Shown here piece by piece: positions 33,960 through 45,342 of a DNA stretch of 64,000 bases. The stretch spans positions 503,866 through 567,865 of the forward strand of contig MNCI01014239.1 of assembly GCA_015680685.1 (NCBI GenBank). The letters are read 5' to 3'. How positions within the stretch are numbered: the first letter of the stretch is position 1; every line of letters begins with the position of its first letter. This stretch comes from Gnetum montanum (taxonomy: Eukaryota; Streptophyta; Gnetopsida; Gnetales; Gnetaceae). The notes beneath the pieces are model-generated. The model worked only from the letters and a program-made list of their open reading frames with translations, was not told the origin of the DNA and ran no database searches. The position numbers and the translations under genes were made by a program.

Positions 33960-35734
33960 GGGTTTCCGCTATGGTCCATTCTCTCCATCAATGAAGAATA
34001 GTACATGGGAGAAACCTACCTCTTTTGGAGCATCTGTCAAGAAGAGGCCATGGTCAAGATTAAAGATATCACCATCACCTATTCGAGTAAAGCTATAAGA
34101 AAAGCCCTTGGATTACCTAACACCAGGGTAAAGTTATCAAAGATATCAACTCAAGTGGATCTTAAGGCAAAGAAAAAATGGATCCAATGCTACAGAGTGG
34201 ACCATAAGTAGTATAGAGCCCTTACCAAAGTAGAGAAAACCATCAAGAAGATGTTACAATCAAGATTAAAAATATCAACATCTCCTATTTGGTTGAGACT
34301 ATAGTAGAAGCCCTTAGATTGCATAATACCAAGGTAAATCTAGTAGAGATATTGACTTAGGTGGATCTTGAGGCAAAGAAAGAATGGAATCAATGGTGCT
34401 ATGAAGTGAACCATTAGGAGTATGAGGCCATTACTAAAGAAGAGAGAGTCTACTTCAAAATTGTAGCTTATCACCTCAATCTCGCAATAAGGCCAAGTAA
34501 GGTAGCTACCTTCCCTACAAGGGCATGTGTGGCTCTAAGTTAGAAGTTCAAAGTTAACCTTGCTTAACTCATCTTTCTATAAATTAAGAAGTGGTTTAAG
34601 AAGAATGAGAAGGGTATGAAAACACTCCAATTTCCTTACCTAATCCAAAAAATTGTAAAAGGATCTCACTATGAAAATGATGTCATTTGTAAGGCTCCTA
34701 TTGCATCATGGAAGAAAATGATGAAGGATAAAGCTCATGCCAAGCTTTAAAAAGCACAAGTTTCACCTCCACCACCTACAACATCATAGATGAATCTTGA
34801 AATGGTAATAGCTACTAAATGCCTAAGGAAGCTTAGGGAGTAGAAATTGCAAAAATAAGTCTCTAGAGGTGATAGTGAATCCTTTGTGTATCATTTGGTC
34901 ATGAGCCATCTCAATGAGGTTACCAAGACCACTAGTTGGCTAGTAGATAAACTAGTCCTATTATTGTCTACATGAAGGGATTAGGCCCCTGTTTGCAGTA
35001 ACCCTAATGTTAGAGAAATCATTGTGTCCATTTCAAGATAAGAATTTCAAAAAAATATTCATGAATGTAGCAACCTTCTATATCATGTTTGAAGAAGAAG
35101 GAAAAATAGTCTAGTTATGTCATAGAAGGGCTAGGAAACTATAGTTAAGATGATTACAACTAAGATTGAAGAGGTTCTAAGTTCCCTTGTAATATCTATC
35201 TCTAATGTTGCTATTATAGCAGACGTTCAAATATCTATAGGAGTTGAGAGTAGGGGAATGAGTGTAATACAACACAAAGAAGTACTGGAGCAAGTAGTCA
35301 AAACTAGGGAACTAATTGTAAAGATCTTCAATCTTCCAGAAGGTATTTTAGCCACATAGCTACAATTGTTGGAAACAATGGGTATGTTAATCATTTCCAA
35401 CATGCAACTTAATGATGCTATCATTAGTAATCAATAATTGGCAACTGAGGTTGTAGAATTTAGAGCTTTCTTGTCTAATCCATCCATTTTGAAGTCTAAA
35501 CATACAAAGGATGAAGCTTTGTAGTAGCTTCAACAAAGACTATAGGAGGTTAGGAATTTAAAAGAAATGAAAGTATTTGATGTGCCACTATTAGAAGCAA
35601 AGAATTCAACTATAACCTTTAATAGATTCACAAGAAAAATCTTGTGCTAACTAAGGAGAATCACTACCTATGAAATGCTAAACAATAGAAGGAACAAATT
35701 GTGGAGTACATTTGTTAGCAAAAAAAATAGCTTA
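33960..35734 (+). pseudogene. Unknown decayed ORF region, left part (split by the 9.6-kb element)
   Basis: A 68-codon frame at 34005-34211 starts METYLFWSICQE-like (MGETYLFW) and includes VKIKDITITYSSKAIRKALG. The following 200 bp repeat it imperfectly (TCAAGAAG at 34037 and again at 34243). Further on come FPTRACVAL and AIASWKKMMKDKAHAKL-like readings, then glutamine- and lysine-rich text with stops. The opening recalls plant-specific retroelement-associated mobile-domain proteins, but I cannot name a family. The region resumes after the inserted element at 45343. Confidence 0.35.
34026..34445. repeat. Imperfect tandem duplication, period about 206 bp
   Basis: Both units run TCAAGAAGA...ATCAAGATTAAA.ATATCA... 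and later GTGGATCTT.AGGCAAAGAAA and a TGGAACC/TGGATCC CAATG block. They differ by many substitutions and small indels. Confidence 0.75.
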
Positions 35735-36495
35735 TGATGAGTGGCAAGGTACCCCTACACTCAACCATACGAATACGAGCGTAACACACATGATCTTTTC
35801 GAACTCCGCAGACTAAGTGCCTACACGCCTCATGGAACACTTAAGGTTAATTATTCGTTGTCTTCCCAGAATTACTTGTATTTGTCATGGTGTATGGTTA
35901 AGTAAGTCTGAGGTATATGATTTTTATGTCTTTTCGATTTTATGTCCTATGCTGATAAGGTGAAAGGTAAAGAGACTAATCAACTAACTTTAACTAACTA
36001 ACTAAGCCTTAACTAACCTAGCGTCAGCATCCATTCCCACTTATTGTTCACACCCTGAATCGATGCAACCTTGGTTACCAAACGCTAATCGTTGCTAGGA
36101 TCACCATGCGTAACGCACGTGCTCGAAGCGGTCGTACTGAGGCACTTAACTAGGAGAGAAGGGTTGAGAGAGATTTAATAACTAATAAAGCATTTAAATG
36201 GAAAATAGTAAATAACAATAAATAAAGTTCTAATTAGCCTATTCCATGCACTGCAAGGTTTATCCAATAAGTTCATCTTTATTGTCATACACAAACATGT
36301 GTTCAGATACAATATTTGCTCGAATAAAGATCTGTTCACTTTGGAGCTCCTACTGTGAGCACATGGAAAATATTCTATCTCTGGAGAGGTAAAACTACCA
36401 GAGTTTTCCTAAGGGCTAGATCTAGATGGAAAAATAAGGGAGAGCTACCTCTTATTTATAGACTTGGCGGTGCATAGAGATATCACGTCCCATCA
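35735..36495 (-). repeat. 3' LTR of the 9.6-kb element
   Basis: The LTR is 761 bp. The minus-strand TATA box CTATAAATAAGAGG is at about 36449-36464. Only one GATATC remains next to it, so the palindromic region present in other copies is shortened here. Confidence 0.95.
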
Positions 36496-36543
36496 TACCC
36501 CCCTGACTGAATAAAAACTCGTCCTCGAGTTCCTTAGAAAATA

Positions 36544-36828
36544 TTGGGATGGTATGGGATTATTGACTCAAATGGAACTAATGGGATGACATGTGAATGG
36601 ATGATCATTACAAGACATGAAAAAACTGGTGTTCATGACAAAAAGAGTGAACACCTTATTACATTTGACATTAGGCCTTATTTGGAAGCTGAGAGAGAGA
36701 GAGAGAAAGAAGTTTTGCTGCTGCCAATGCCAAGATTGCGTCTTTCATTTTCCATCCATAAGCATGTCATTGATCTTGCTCCTTGCATAGCTACTTTAGC
36801 ATTGCTCCATTCCATGTGTTCTCTCTAG
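36544..36828 (+). other. Antisense open frame next to the 3' LTR
   Basis: A 94-codon plus-strand frame lies antisense to the element, between pol and the 3' LTR. It contains TGVHDKKSEHLIT, a GA-rich EAEREREKE run and VLLLPMPRLRLSFS. The second copy (62863-63276) has a similar but longer frame, yet single-base indels between the copies switch frames twice. Additional antisense ORFs at this place are known from some Tat-lineage elements. Coding status is unproven. Confidence 0.3.
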
Positions 36829-37333
36829 ATCCAATCCGTTGTTGTATGATTGCCATCTACACACACAACACAATCTTATATTAGCAAGGGTAAATGAATT
36901 TCAATGTAGTTGATACCTTGCTTCGGTGAAAGGTCCATTGGCTACGTTGTGGTATGGATAATTATGGGTTTGGAGATATCATAATGGTGACTATTGAAGG
37001 TGTAGGGGTTAGGAGAAAATCAAAAAAATTGGGCCTTGTACCCCCATGACTAATTGCGAACCTCTAGTAGCGATAGAATGGAGAAAGAATTAAAGAACAA
37101 GAAAGATGGAGAAAAAGAGACAACTATAACGTCGATGAAATGAATGTCCAGATGTAAATGAAAAAAATAAAATATATTGCAACAATGTTAGGGGAAATAA
37201 TTTAACTGGTGTACCAAAGAGGAATGTCAGTGGGTCCTCCCCAAAGAAGGTTCATGTACTTAATGCCCCGAAAAACCCACATTCAAAGAGTCCATAGGCT
37301 CTCGTAATGTCATTTGGATCAAGAGTTAAAGTC

Positions 37334-37687
37334 TTAACCACAAGAATTTACCAAAAAGAAAAACAATGTGTCAACCAAGATATACACTAATGATATAACC
37401 GGTAATGAGGTGAACAATGGAGAGAAGGATGGAGAGAGGAGAATGGAATGGAATCCCAGGAACAAGGTGGTGTACAACCCCTTGTGTGTTTCATGATTAA
37501 TGTGACTTAGTAAATTCCATTCCAAGTCTGGCCTCAAACAAACCACTTCCAATGACTTCGCATTAATGCATTCAGCCAATCCATCCACTTGAAGTAACAA
37601 GAATGCCTTTTCCAAGAGCCACCACCATTCTGACAAAACAAGGAGGAGAGAATGGGAAGTGAGAAGGGCCTTAGTTAGAGGGAACAT
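37334..37687 (-). other. Sense-strand hydrophobic ORF between pol and 3' LTR
   Basis: The 117-codon frame begins MFPLTKALLTSHSLLLVLSE and ends with a hydrophobic segment (LPVISLVYILVDTLFFFLV). Env-like ORFs occupy this place in some Athila elements, but no env signature is visible here. The matching part of the second copy near the right window edge (about 63820-64000) keeps NHETHKGLYTTLFLGFHS, with a TGA where this copy has Trp. Confidence 0.3.
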
Positions 37688-37975
37688 TTTTATTTTAGTT
37701 CCATAACTAGTGCTTGTTGCCCAAATGATTATTTCTTCTAAGGGGTGTGCTTTGAATTCTCACTTTTTGTGTTGTTTTTGTCTTTTTTTTTTGTTTTATG
37801 TGTTTATACGTGAGAACCACACCATGCAAAGACTTTGTTATTTTTATTTTCTCAGCTTCCCAATGATTGGGCAACGTCAAAATGGTAAGAAAACTCAAGA
37901 AGAAAACATCCAAGCTCCCAAGAGAATGACCAGCACAAACAGCATCAAGTGCCCTTGAAGTCACACCCTTTGCAA

Positions 37976-38260
37976 NNNNNNNNNNNNNNNNNNNNNNNNN
38001 NNNNNNNNNNNNNNNNNNNNNNNNNNNNNNNNNNNNNNNNNNNNNNNNNNNNNNNNNNNNNNNNNNNNNNNNNNNNNNNNNNNNNNNNNNNNNNNNNNNN
38101 NNNNNNNNNNNNNNNNNNNNNNNNNNNNNNNNNNNNNNNNNNNNNNNNNNNNNNNNNNNNNNNNNNNNNNNNNNNNNNNNNNNNNNNNNNNNNNNNNNNN
38201 NNNNNNNNNNNNNNNNNNNNNNNNNNNNNNNNNNNNNNNNNNNNNNNNNNNNNNNNNNNN
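37976..38260. other. Assembly gap of 285 N
   Basis: The Ns lie between the post-pol region and an A-rich low-complexity stretch (AAAATGTGTGAAAA and AAAATAAAAACTT units to about 38315), suggesting the gap covers a simple repeat. Confidence 1.
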
Positions 38261-38338
38261 AAAAATGTGTGAAAAAAAAATGTGTAAAATAAAAACTTGT
38301 AAAATAAAAACTTAAAAAGAACTGAGGGTCTCGATTTA

Positions 38339-39360
38339 TTAGCATAGGTCGCCATCTCTCCCATGACTGAATGGAAAGGGAGTGATCCAAAATAAGGAGC
38401 ATGGTTGTCTGCTACTAGAGGTGTGAGTTTCACTGGATGTTCTTGGTGCATGGAAAGGTTTGGTTTGTTGCACATTGACTAGTAATCTCTTATCAAGGGT
38501 TTTAGGCTTGTATATTCTCATGGCTCCCGAGGGGAAGGTCGTATGGATAATGTAGGGTCCATCCCACAATGTTTGAAATTTCATACATTGTGGTACATGT
38601 GCGGGATTCCAATAAAGGACCTTGTCTCCTGGTTGGTATTTAAATTTTTCAATTTTTGAGTCATGACATTATTTGTTATATGCCTTGTGTATCTTGTTTG
38701 ATGACAGGGCAACCAATCAATTCTCGTCTAGCACGTTTAGAGATGCCAATAGTTGTTTTTGTCCTAGATTAAGGTCAAGGTGGAGGTCACATGCTATGGA
38801 TAGTGTACGGAGCTTAGTTTTAATTGGAATTTTTGGGAGTTTACCATACACTAACTCATAGGGAGATTAGCTTGTAGGGAGTTTCCAAGTAGAGTGGCAC
38901 GCCCAAAGAGTGCTGTTCAGTTTCATGCTCCAATCTCGCCTAAATTTGCTAATTTTTCTCATTAAGATTCTTGTAATCTCCTGATTGGTGACCTTGGCTT
39001 GGCCATTAGCTTGGGGGGGATAAGGGGTGGTCAATTTATGCTCAACCCCTAAGCGTTGCATCAACTTGCAAAAGGTTGCACCTGTAAAATGTGTTCCATT
39101 ATCAGAGATGAGTGCACATGGCACACCAAACCTATTTACGATTTGTTGTTGTACAAATTGTGTAGCTGTAGACGATGTGCAATCCATTACAGCAGCTGCT
39201 TCAGCCCATTTGGTTAAATAGTCAACAAAAACAATAATATAATCTTTCCCATTGGACATCAGTGTAATAGGCCCCATAAAATCTATTCCCAAAATATCGA
39301 AGGGTTCCAAGGGTTGAATCCATTGTTGCGGACCCTCCATTCTAGTAGTCATTCCACCGT
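38339..39360 (-). pseudogene. Integrase remnant of the 9.6-kb element
   Basis: 38867-39352 carries FDILGIDFMGPI, LISDNGTHFTG and VEHKLTTPYPPQANGQAKV, the integrase core of Ty3/gypsy elements. The catalytic Glu of NGQAE is Lys here. A frame break follows, then the C-terminal domain at 38339-38584 (LWDGPYIIHTTFPSGAMRIY, ending GRDGDLC and a stop). The degenerate copy at 24.1-25.1 kb retains the Glu. Confidence 0.9.
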
Positions 39361-39790
39361 CCCATTGAAAACGCTCATAGGATTGGATGAATTGATGGGC
39401 ATCCCAAAATAGTGTTGGCTAGTAATATCCTACAAGTCAGATCTTAATGGTCATGTGTCTCCCTGCATAGTGGCCTCCACAAGGACCCTCATGAACATCC
39501 TAGAGAACTCTTAATTGATTCTCATTAGGCACACACCATCGAACCAATCCATCAAGATAGACTTTATAGAGTTGTCCCTTGATTTCCATGAAGTACTTGG
39601 TTTGATGAAGAAACTATTGCTTCTTCCTAAAGTCCAACCCCTGTGGTGTTTGTTGGGAAAGGAGATAAGTAAGAATGCTACTATACCAATTTTTTCCTGT
39701 GGGTTGGTTATTTATTACACTGGCAAAGAGGGTTTCATCAAGAAAATGATCAGATACAACATATTCATCCTCTTTGTTGTCCCAACATAA

Positions 39791-41437
39791 TCAAGATAAA
39801 TGATCGGCAACTACGTTCTTGGTGCCCTTTCGATCTACAATTGTTAAATCGAACTCTTGAAGGATTACCAACCAACGTATAATACGAGGACTAACCGTTG
39901 GCTTGTTCATGAGGAACCAAATTGCACTATGATTTGTATGAATGTATACTTTGTAGCCCAACAGATAGTGCCTAAATTTGTCTAGTGTAAATACTATAGC
40001 CATTAATTCCTTTTCGGTAGTTGTGTAGTTGAGTTATGCACTGGAAATACTCTTACTCGCACAGCGGATGTAATAAGGGCATTTTTGTTCATCTAACTGT
40101 GTTAGTATGGCTCCTAAGGCATAATTAGATGCATTGGTCATTATATGAAATGGTATGGACTAGTCGGGGGCTTGTAGAATAGGGGTTTCCACAAGCCTTT
40201 ATTTTAGAGTTTGGAATGCTCGTTCACATTCCCTGGTCCATTTGAAAGGTGCATCTTTTTTCATTAATTGCACCAACGGTTTGGCAATCTTGGAGAAGTT
40301 CTCAATGAATCTCTTGTAGTAGCTAGTGTGCCCAAGGAATGACCAAATATCTTTGACCATTTTTGGTTGTCGAGTGATTCCTTGGATAACCTTTACTTTT
40401 TCTAGGTCTACCTCTGTTCCTGATTGCAAAATCTTATGCCCCAATACTATGCCCTCTTGAACCATCAAATGGCTTTTCTACCATTTGAGATTTAGATTGG
40501 TTTCAATGCATCGTTTTAGCACTTGCTCTAACTAGTCTAGGGCTTGATCAAATCTTGTCCCATAAGTGGAGAAGTTTTCCATAAAGACTTCCACTTCGTT
40601 GCCTATCTGTTGTTGAAATATGCTTAGGACTAAATGTTGGAATGTGGCAGGGGCATTGCACAAGCCAAATGGCATATGCTTATATGCAAACATTCCCCAG
40701 GGACCGGTGAACATTGTTTTGGCTTGATCTTCTGGTGCTATTCATATTTGATTATATCCACTATACCCATCCAGAAAACTATAATAGAAATGCCCTGCTA
40801 TAGTTTCCAAGACTTGGTCGACGAACGACAACAGAAAATGATCTTTGAATGTTGCCATGTTCAGTAGCCTAAAATCTATACATACCCTCCATTTACCTCC
40901 TTTCTTAGGCATGATTACTAGAGGACTAACCCACTCACTATCGGCAATGAGATATATGAACCTAGCCTTGAGGAGCTATTATATCTCTTCTTTCACTACT
41001 TGTTTCAATTTTGGGTTCAATCACCTCTGTGGTTGCTTCTAAGGCTTCATGGAGGGGGCCATGTAAATCCTATGCTAGCATATCCTAGGGTCTATTCCGG
41101 TTAACTTGGGGTATAACCAGGCAAAAGATTTTGACCATTTATTAATTACTTTCGATAGGCTTTCTTTTTGCTTGGGGACAAGTTTTGCGTTGATAATTAC
41201 CGGTTTTCCATTTTCAAGAGTCATGTATTCCAAACTGGTGGGCAATGGTTTTAGGTCTAGGGGATCTTGTCTAAATTCCTTAGGAATCTCCAACTTCCCC
41301 CAATTAATGTTTTCAAAGTTAAGGGCTGGAAGTTGGCAACGAACTTGCTCTAGTACGTCTGTGCTTTCAATGTAGGCACTAGTTATCCCCTCAGTTAGTT
41401 CCATGCATGTTATTGAGTTGCTCCCTAGATCATCCAT
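39791..41437 (-). pseudogene. Reverse transcriptase and RNase H remnant of the 9.6-kb element
   Basis: Order on the minus strand: linker with DLKPLPTSLEYMTLENGKPV and SKSFAWLYPKLTGIDPRIC (41075-41437), typical of Athila/Tat. RT palm follows with FAYKHMPFGLCNAPATFQHL and EVFMENFSTYG (40532-40714), where MDD is changed to MEN, so it is inactive. The connection domain is at 40199-40468 (GIVLGHKI, YYKRFIENFSKIAKPL). RNase H spans 39791-40003 with HTNHSAIWFLMNK and a final VVADHLS. Stops and frameshifts separate the pieces. Confidence 0.92.
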
Positions 41438-41443
41438 CAGCCA

Positions 41444-42373
41444 CTAGGTGTCTTCTTGTTGTGTGGCTGCACACATGTTGCATGGAGGAGATGCTGGACA
41501 TTCCTCCATGTCATCACCTGATGAGTCATTGTATGTGATGCATGGAACTCTCTTCCTCTCAATCTTCCCAAAAGTATTTTTCTTAGATATTTCTAGGGAA
41601 AGATTATGGATTCCTAGGCATGCATCAATTGTACTCAGCCATTCCCTTCCCATTATTATTGGGAAGTCCCCCTTGTCATTATTTATTTGGATCTCTAGGA
41701 AATCAGCTGGGTATGACCAACCACCCATGGTGGTAACAATGTCCTTAACATGTCCCAAAGGAACAGTGATGGACTAGTCAGCTAACTCTAAGCGAATGTT
41801 GCTCTTCTTGAGTGGGGGTAGGTTCTAGGTTTTATACAATTCTTGTGAGATTAAGTTGATTTTGGAGCCTGAGTCAAGAAGAGCCTTATGAGGTTCATTC
41901 CCAGCGACCTGAAGATAAATAAGGGGACTCCCAGGATCAGATAATTTCTTGGGAAGGTGTCCTACCTTAATCAAATTGGTTATGGTATGTGTTAACATAA
42001 CCGTGTGCATTGGGCGTGATTTTTTGTTTGAAGGAGGTCTCGAAAATTTATTTGGTACAGCGGTGTTTAGATGTTCAACCGCTTGTGAGGATGAGGGCTT
42101 AGTTGGATTGTTGGTTCTGAAGAAAGGTCTTTGCAGCATAAAATTGTTAGGACCAATTGAGAATTGAGGATTGGAAGCCCTCGTGACATTGGGTTGTTGC
42201 AGTTGAGTGGGAACTACCCTTGGCTTTGTTGGAGTGGTTGGTGGTGGAGCTATCAACGTGAGAGGTGTAGATGGATTTGGAGGATGGTATACCAGTGGAG
42301 CATCCCTTCCAGGAGGGGAAGTCTGATAATATTCCCAAACTAGGTAGTAATGTTGTGAAGTTGCATAACCCAT
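41444..42373 (-). pseudogene. Protease region of the 9.6-kb element
   Basis: The 182-codon frame (41825-42373) starts with a Pro/Thr-rich linker (NPSTPLTLIAPPPTTPTKPR) and ends at the aspartic protease active site, ALLDSGSKINLISQELYKT. A stop follows, and 41444-41758 continues with FPIIMGREWLSTIDACLGIH and a Cys-rich tail. The same two blocks occur in the 21.7-kb relative. Dimeric retropepsins mature the polyprotein. Confidence 0.88.
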
Positions 42374-42550
42374 AGGGCCACTTGAAGAAATTGGCTATTG
42401 CATGTAGTAGCCATAAGGAACAGGTTACCGGTAAGGGTACTGTTGTTTCGGTAATGGCATCCCCCATGACTGTGGGTATTGCCACTGCTGATGTTGTCCG
42501 ATGGGTTGTGGTGGAGCTCCACTTGGATAGTAGGTTAACAATTGGTGGAA

Positions 42551-44533
42551 CTACCTTGGGTTACCTTGAGGATAAGGTAACCTCCAGGGTGGCTGGCGTT
42601 TGTTGAGTCTCGGGTTAAGTGCATACACCCTAGACTCTTGTAGGTATGAGATGATTGGACAACATCCTTTAGGATGGTCATAGTGGCAGATCTCACATCC
42701 ACCATCATCATCTGTGTCTAAGTCTACAACCTCATTCGAGATGGTCATTTTCCCCTTACCCTTGTCACTTGCAGGGCCTAAATCTCTCCTCTTTTTATTG
42801 TTCTTGTCACTACTTCATTCCTCCTTAGACTCCTCTACAATCTTTAGGACAGTTTCAATTTTACTATCTAAGGAGCTCCATATGTCATCTACCTTAGCCG
42901 ATACTTCCATTGTTAACTTCTAAAATGGTGAGGTTTTTCTATTCACCAAATCTTCAAGTGGTGACTCATCCTCTTCATTGTAAAATCTCACTCCCTTCTT
43001 TCGAAGAGAGGGATCATGGTTATATTCTTTTGCACTTTTCCTTTTTCATAGCTTCCCTTCTTCTTTGGCTACTTGTTCCAACAAGCGATGAATTTCATAG
43101 GATCTAAGTTTTGATAGTCTCCCTTGGGCATAAGTCCCAAGGGTTCTCCTAGTTTCATACCTTAGCCCATCTACGAGATGGTGAAGTTGATCCCTCTATG
43201 CATAACCATGGCCCAGGCAACAATGTAACAATTCATAATAGTAGCCCATGGTAGCATCCATGGGTTCATGAGTACCTTGCTTCCATCCTTGGATCTGGTT
43301 ATGAAAATTAGACACTTTGGAATATGTTTGATATTTATCGTTGAAGAGTTCTAACATCGTACTCCACCTCCTGATGGTTTCTGGCTCTAAGGACCAGTAC
43401 CAAATCTTTGCTTCCTTTATGAGTGTCCTAGGAAACAACTTCAATTTCTACCACTCATTTTATATGTTTTGTAAGGTGCAGGCATCATGGAATGCCTATA
43501 AATAATTTTACGGATCTATGTTGTATCTCCCCTCAAAGCGTGGGATGTTATTCATGTCTAATCACTTGATCTGGCTATCCTTTTGATGCCTTATTGGGAT
43601 TGTCACTTCCTCCGTTATATCTAGCATGCTTCGGGTGGCAAGTAGGGGTTCTTTATGATAATCTCTTTCATGAAGTCTATGATGTCTATGTTGCTCCCTA
43701 CTTTCCCTGCGTTCATGCCTTGATTCTCTTGATTGCCCTCGTCCTCTCTCTCGACTCTCTCGTCGAGGTCTCTCATTTTGCTTACACTTATCCTCTCCGT
43801 TATGCTCTCTATGACTACACCCTGATGTGGAAGGAGAGGGTGAGTGATGTGATGAAGGCAAAGAAGAAGGAGAACTATTGCCATGATGAGGTTTCTTACC
43901 TTCTCTTCTATGGCTTCGGCCCCGATCGTGATGACGGTCTAAGTGCTCGTCCTTGTCATGTGTTGTTGTTCCCTCAGTGAATAGTTGGTGTTCACAGGGA
44001 TCAGAACCAGGATTGTGTATCATGGAGTGTAGGTTCTAATACCCCACCTTCTCACTTTCATTAGGAGGAGGAACATCTTTCGATAGAGAACCCGTGATAA
44101 GTGGTTCACCATCTCCAATTTTACTTAGGACGTGTGAGACCTCTTTGCCCTTCAATAGTGTATGTTGGTTCTCTTTCCTTGAGTCCTTCATACATTGTGT
44201 GGCTGTGGGATGGTAATCCCTCATGTCAAAATCACCTATAACATATTCAGCATAGAGCTGAGTCATGCCGATCTATGCCAAAGCACGGTGAAGCATGTTG
44301 GGGATTGCACGATCTAGAGGTAACACTATGTTACCTTGCAAGTCTCTCCAGTGCATCTATTCATCTTGATGGAGGGTAAAAGTAAAATTGGGTATATACT
44401 CATCAGGATGAGTATATACCACCCTATATTGTTGAGGAACCGACAAATTTTGGTTATGTGTTTTAGACTGCCGACTGTTCTTAGTGTTATCCCTAGGTGG
44501 TGTAATGCTCTTGTGAGAAGAAGAAGAAGACAT
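42551..44533 (-). pseudogene. gag remnant of the 9.6-kb element
   Basis: The likely start is ATG at 44533 (MSSSSSHKSITPP). A frame at 44036-44266 (YAEYVIGDFDMRDYHPT) follows, then a 153-codon Arg/Ser/His-rich segment (43562-44023). The retrotransposon gag domain is at 43196-43444, with LFPRTLIKEAKIWYWSLEP and KVSNFHNQIQGWKQGTHEPM. A knuckle-like CEICHYDHPKGCC lies near 42680, with C-x2-C-x3-H-x3-C spacing, one residue short at two positions. Stops break it. Confidence 0.85.
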
Positions 44534-44658
44534 TGTGTCTTACTCGATGTGCTATTTAACTATTATATATAAATTTTTGTTAATTAACCCTAAGGTTTGT
44601 TTAAGCTCCCAATGATGTGAGTGATTTCCTATGTTCTACTTAGTGCACAAACACTTAG

Positions 44659-44676
44659 TCCCCAGCAATGGCGCCA
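44659..44676 (-). other. Primer binding site, Asp-tRNA type
   Basis: On the minus strand it reads TGGCGCCATTGCTGGGGA, starting one base inside the 5' LTR. The canonical Athila/Tat site is TGGCGCCGTTGCCGGGGA, so two positions differ. tRNA identity is from knowledge of that lineage. Confidence 0.8.
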
Positions 44677-44677
44677 A

Positions 44678-45337
44678 TGATGAATGATGAGGTACGCCTA
44701 CACTCAACCATACGAATACGAGCGTAACACACAAGATCTGGTCGAACTCTATAGACTAAGTGCCTACACGCCTCATGGAACACTTAAGGTTAATTATTCG
44801 TTGTCTTCCCAGACTTACTTGTATTTGTCACAGTGTATGGTTAAGTAAGTCCGAGGTATATGATTTTTATGTCTTTTCGGTTTTATCTCCTATGCTGATA
44901 AGGTGAAAGGTAAAGAGACTAATTGAGTAACTTTAACTAACTAACTAAGTCTTAATTAACCTAGCGTTAACATCCGTTCCCACTTACCGTTCAAACCCTG
45001 AACCAATGCAACCTTGGTTACCAAACGCTAATTGTTACTAGGATCACCAAGCGTAATGCACATGNTTCGTCTTTATTGTTGTACACAAACATGTGTTTAG
45101 GTACAATATTTGCTCGAATAAAGATCTGTTCACTTTGGAGCTCCTATTGTGGAAACATGGAAAATATTCTATCTTTGGAGAGGTAAAACTGTCAGAGTTT
45201 CCATAAGGGCTAGATCTAGATGGGAAAACAAGGGAGAGCCGCCTCTTATATATAGACTTGGCAGCGCACCGCGATATCATGTATGCAATATCGCGGGGGA
45301 TGACGTGATATCGCGTACGTGATATCGTGGCCCATTA
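44678..45337 (-). repeat. 5' LTR of the 9.6-kb element, disturbed at a single N
   Basis: The LTR is 660 bp. About 145 bp present in the other LTR are missing exactly at the N at 45065. The TATA box is at about 45242-45254, with GATATC-containing palindromic modules at 45271-45329. Confidence 0.93.
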
Positions 45338-45342
45338 GCTTA

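Larger units (their letters stand above)
35735..45337 (-). mobile_element. Nearly complete Athila/Tat-like Ty3/gypsy element, target duplication GCTTA
   Basis: The element is 9603 bp on the minus strand. LTRs are 35735-36495 (3') and 44678-45337 (5'), both TGATGA.TG at one end and CATCA/CATTA at the other. GCTTA stands at 35730-35734 and 45338-45342. The primer site at 44659-44676 reads TGGCGCCATTGCTGGGGA on the minus strand, the Asp-tRNA-type site used by Athila/Tat elements. The G-run polypurine tract is just inside 36495. Internal order is gag, protease, RT, RNase H, integrase, then about 1.8 kb of post-pol DNA including a 285-base assembly gap. Pol carries stops, frameshifts and lost catalytic residues. 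Confidence 0.95.

Noticed and set aside
37334-37687. Retroviral env-like gene
   Set aside because: The position fits and hydrophobic segments exist, but there is no signal/cleavage/coiled-coil pattern and the second copy has a stop.
37707-38475. Open frames running through the run of N
   Set aside because: The frames are artefacts of the 285-base gap.
43594-43980. 128-codon plus-strand frame
   Set aside because: Antisense of the Arg/Ser-rich gag segment.
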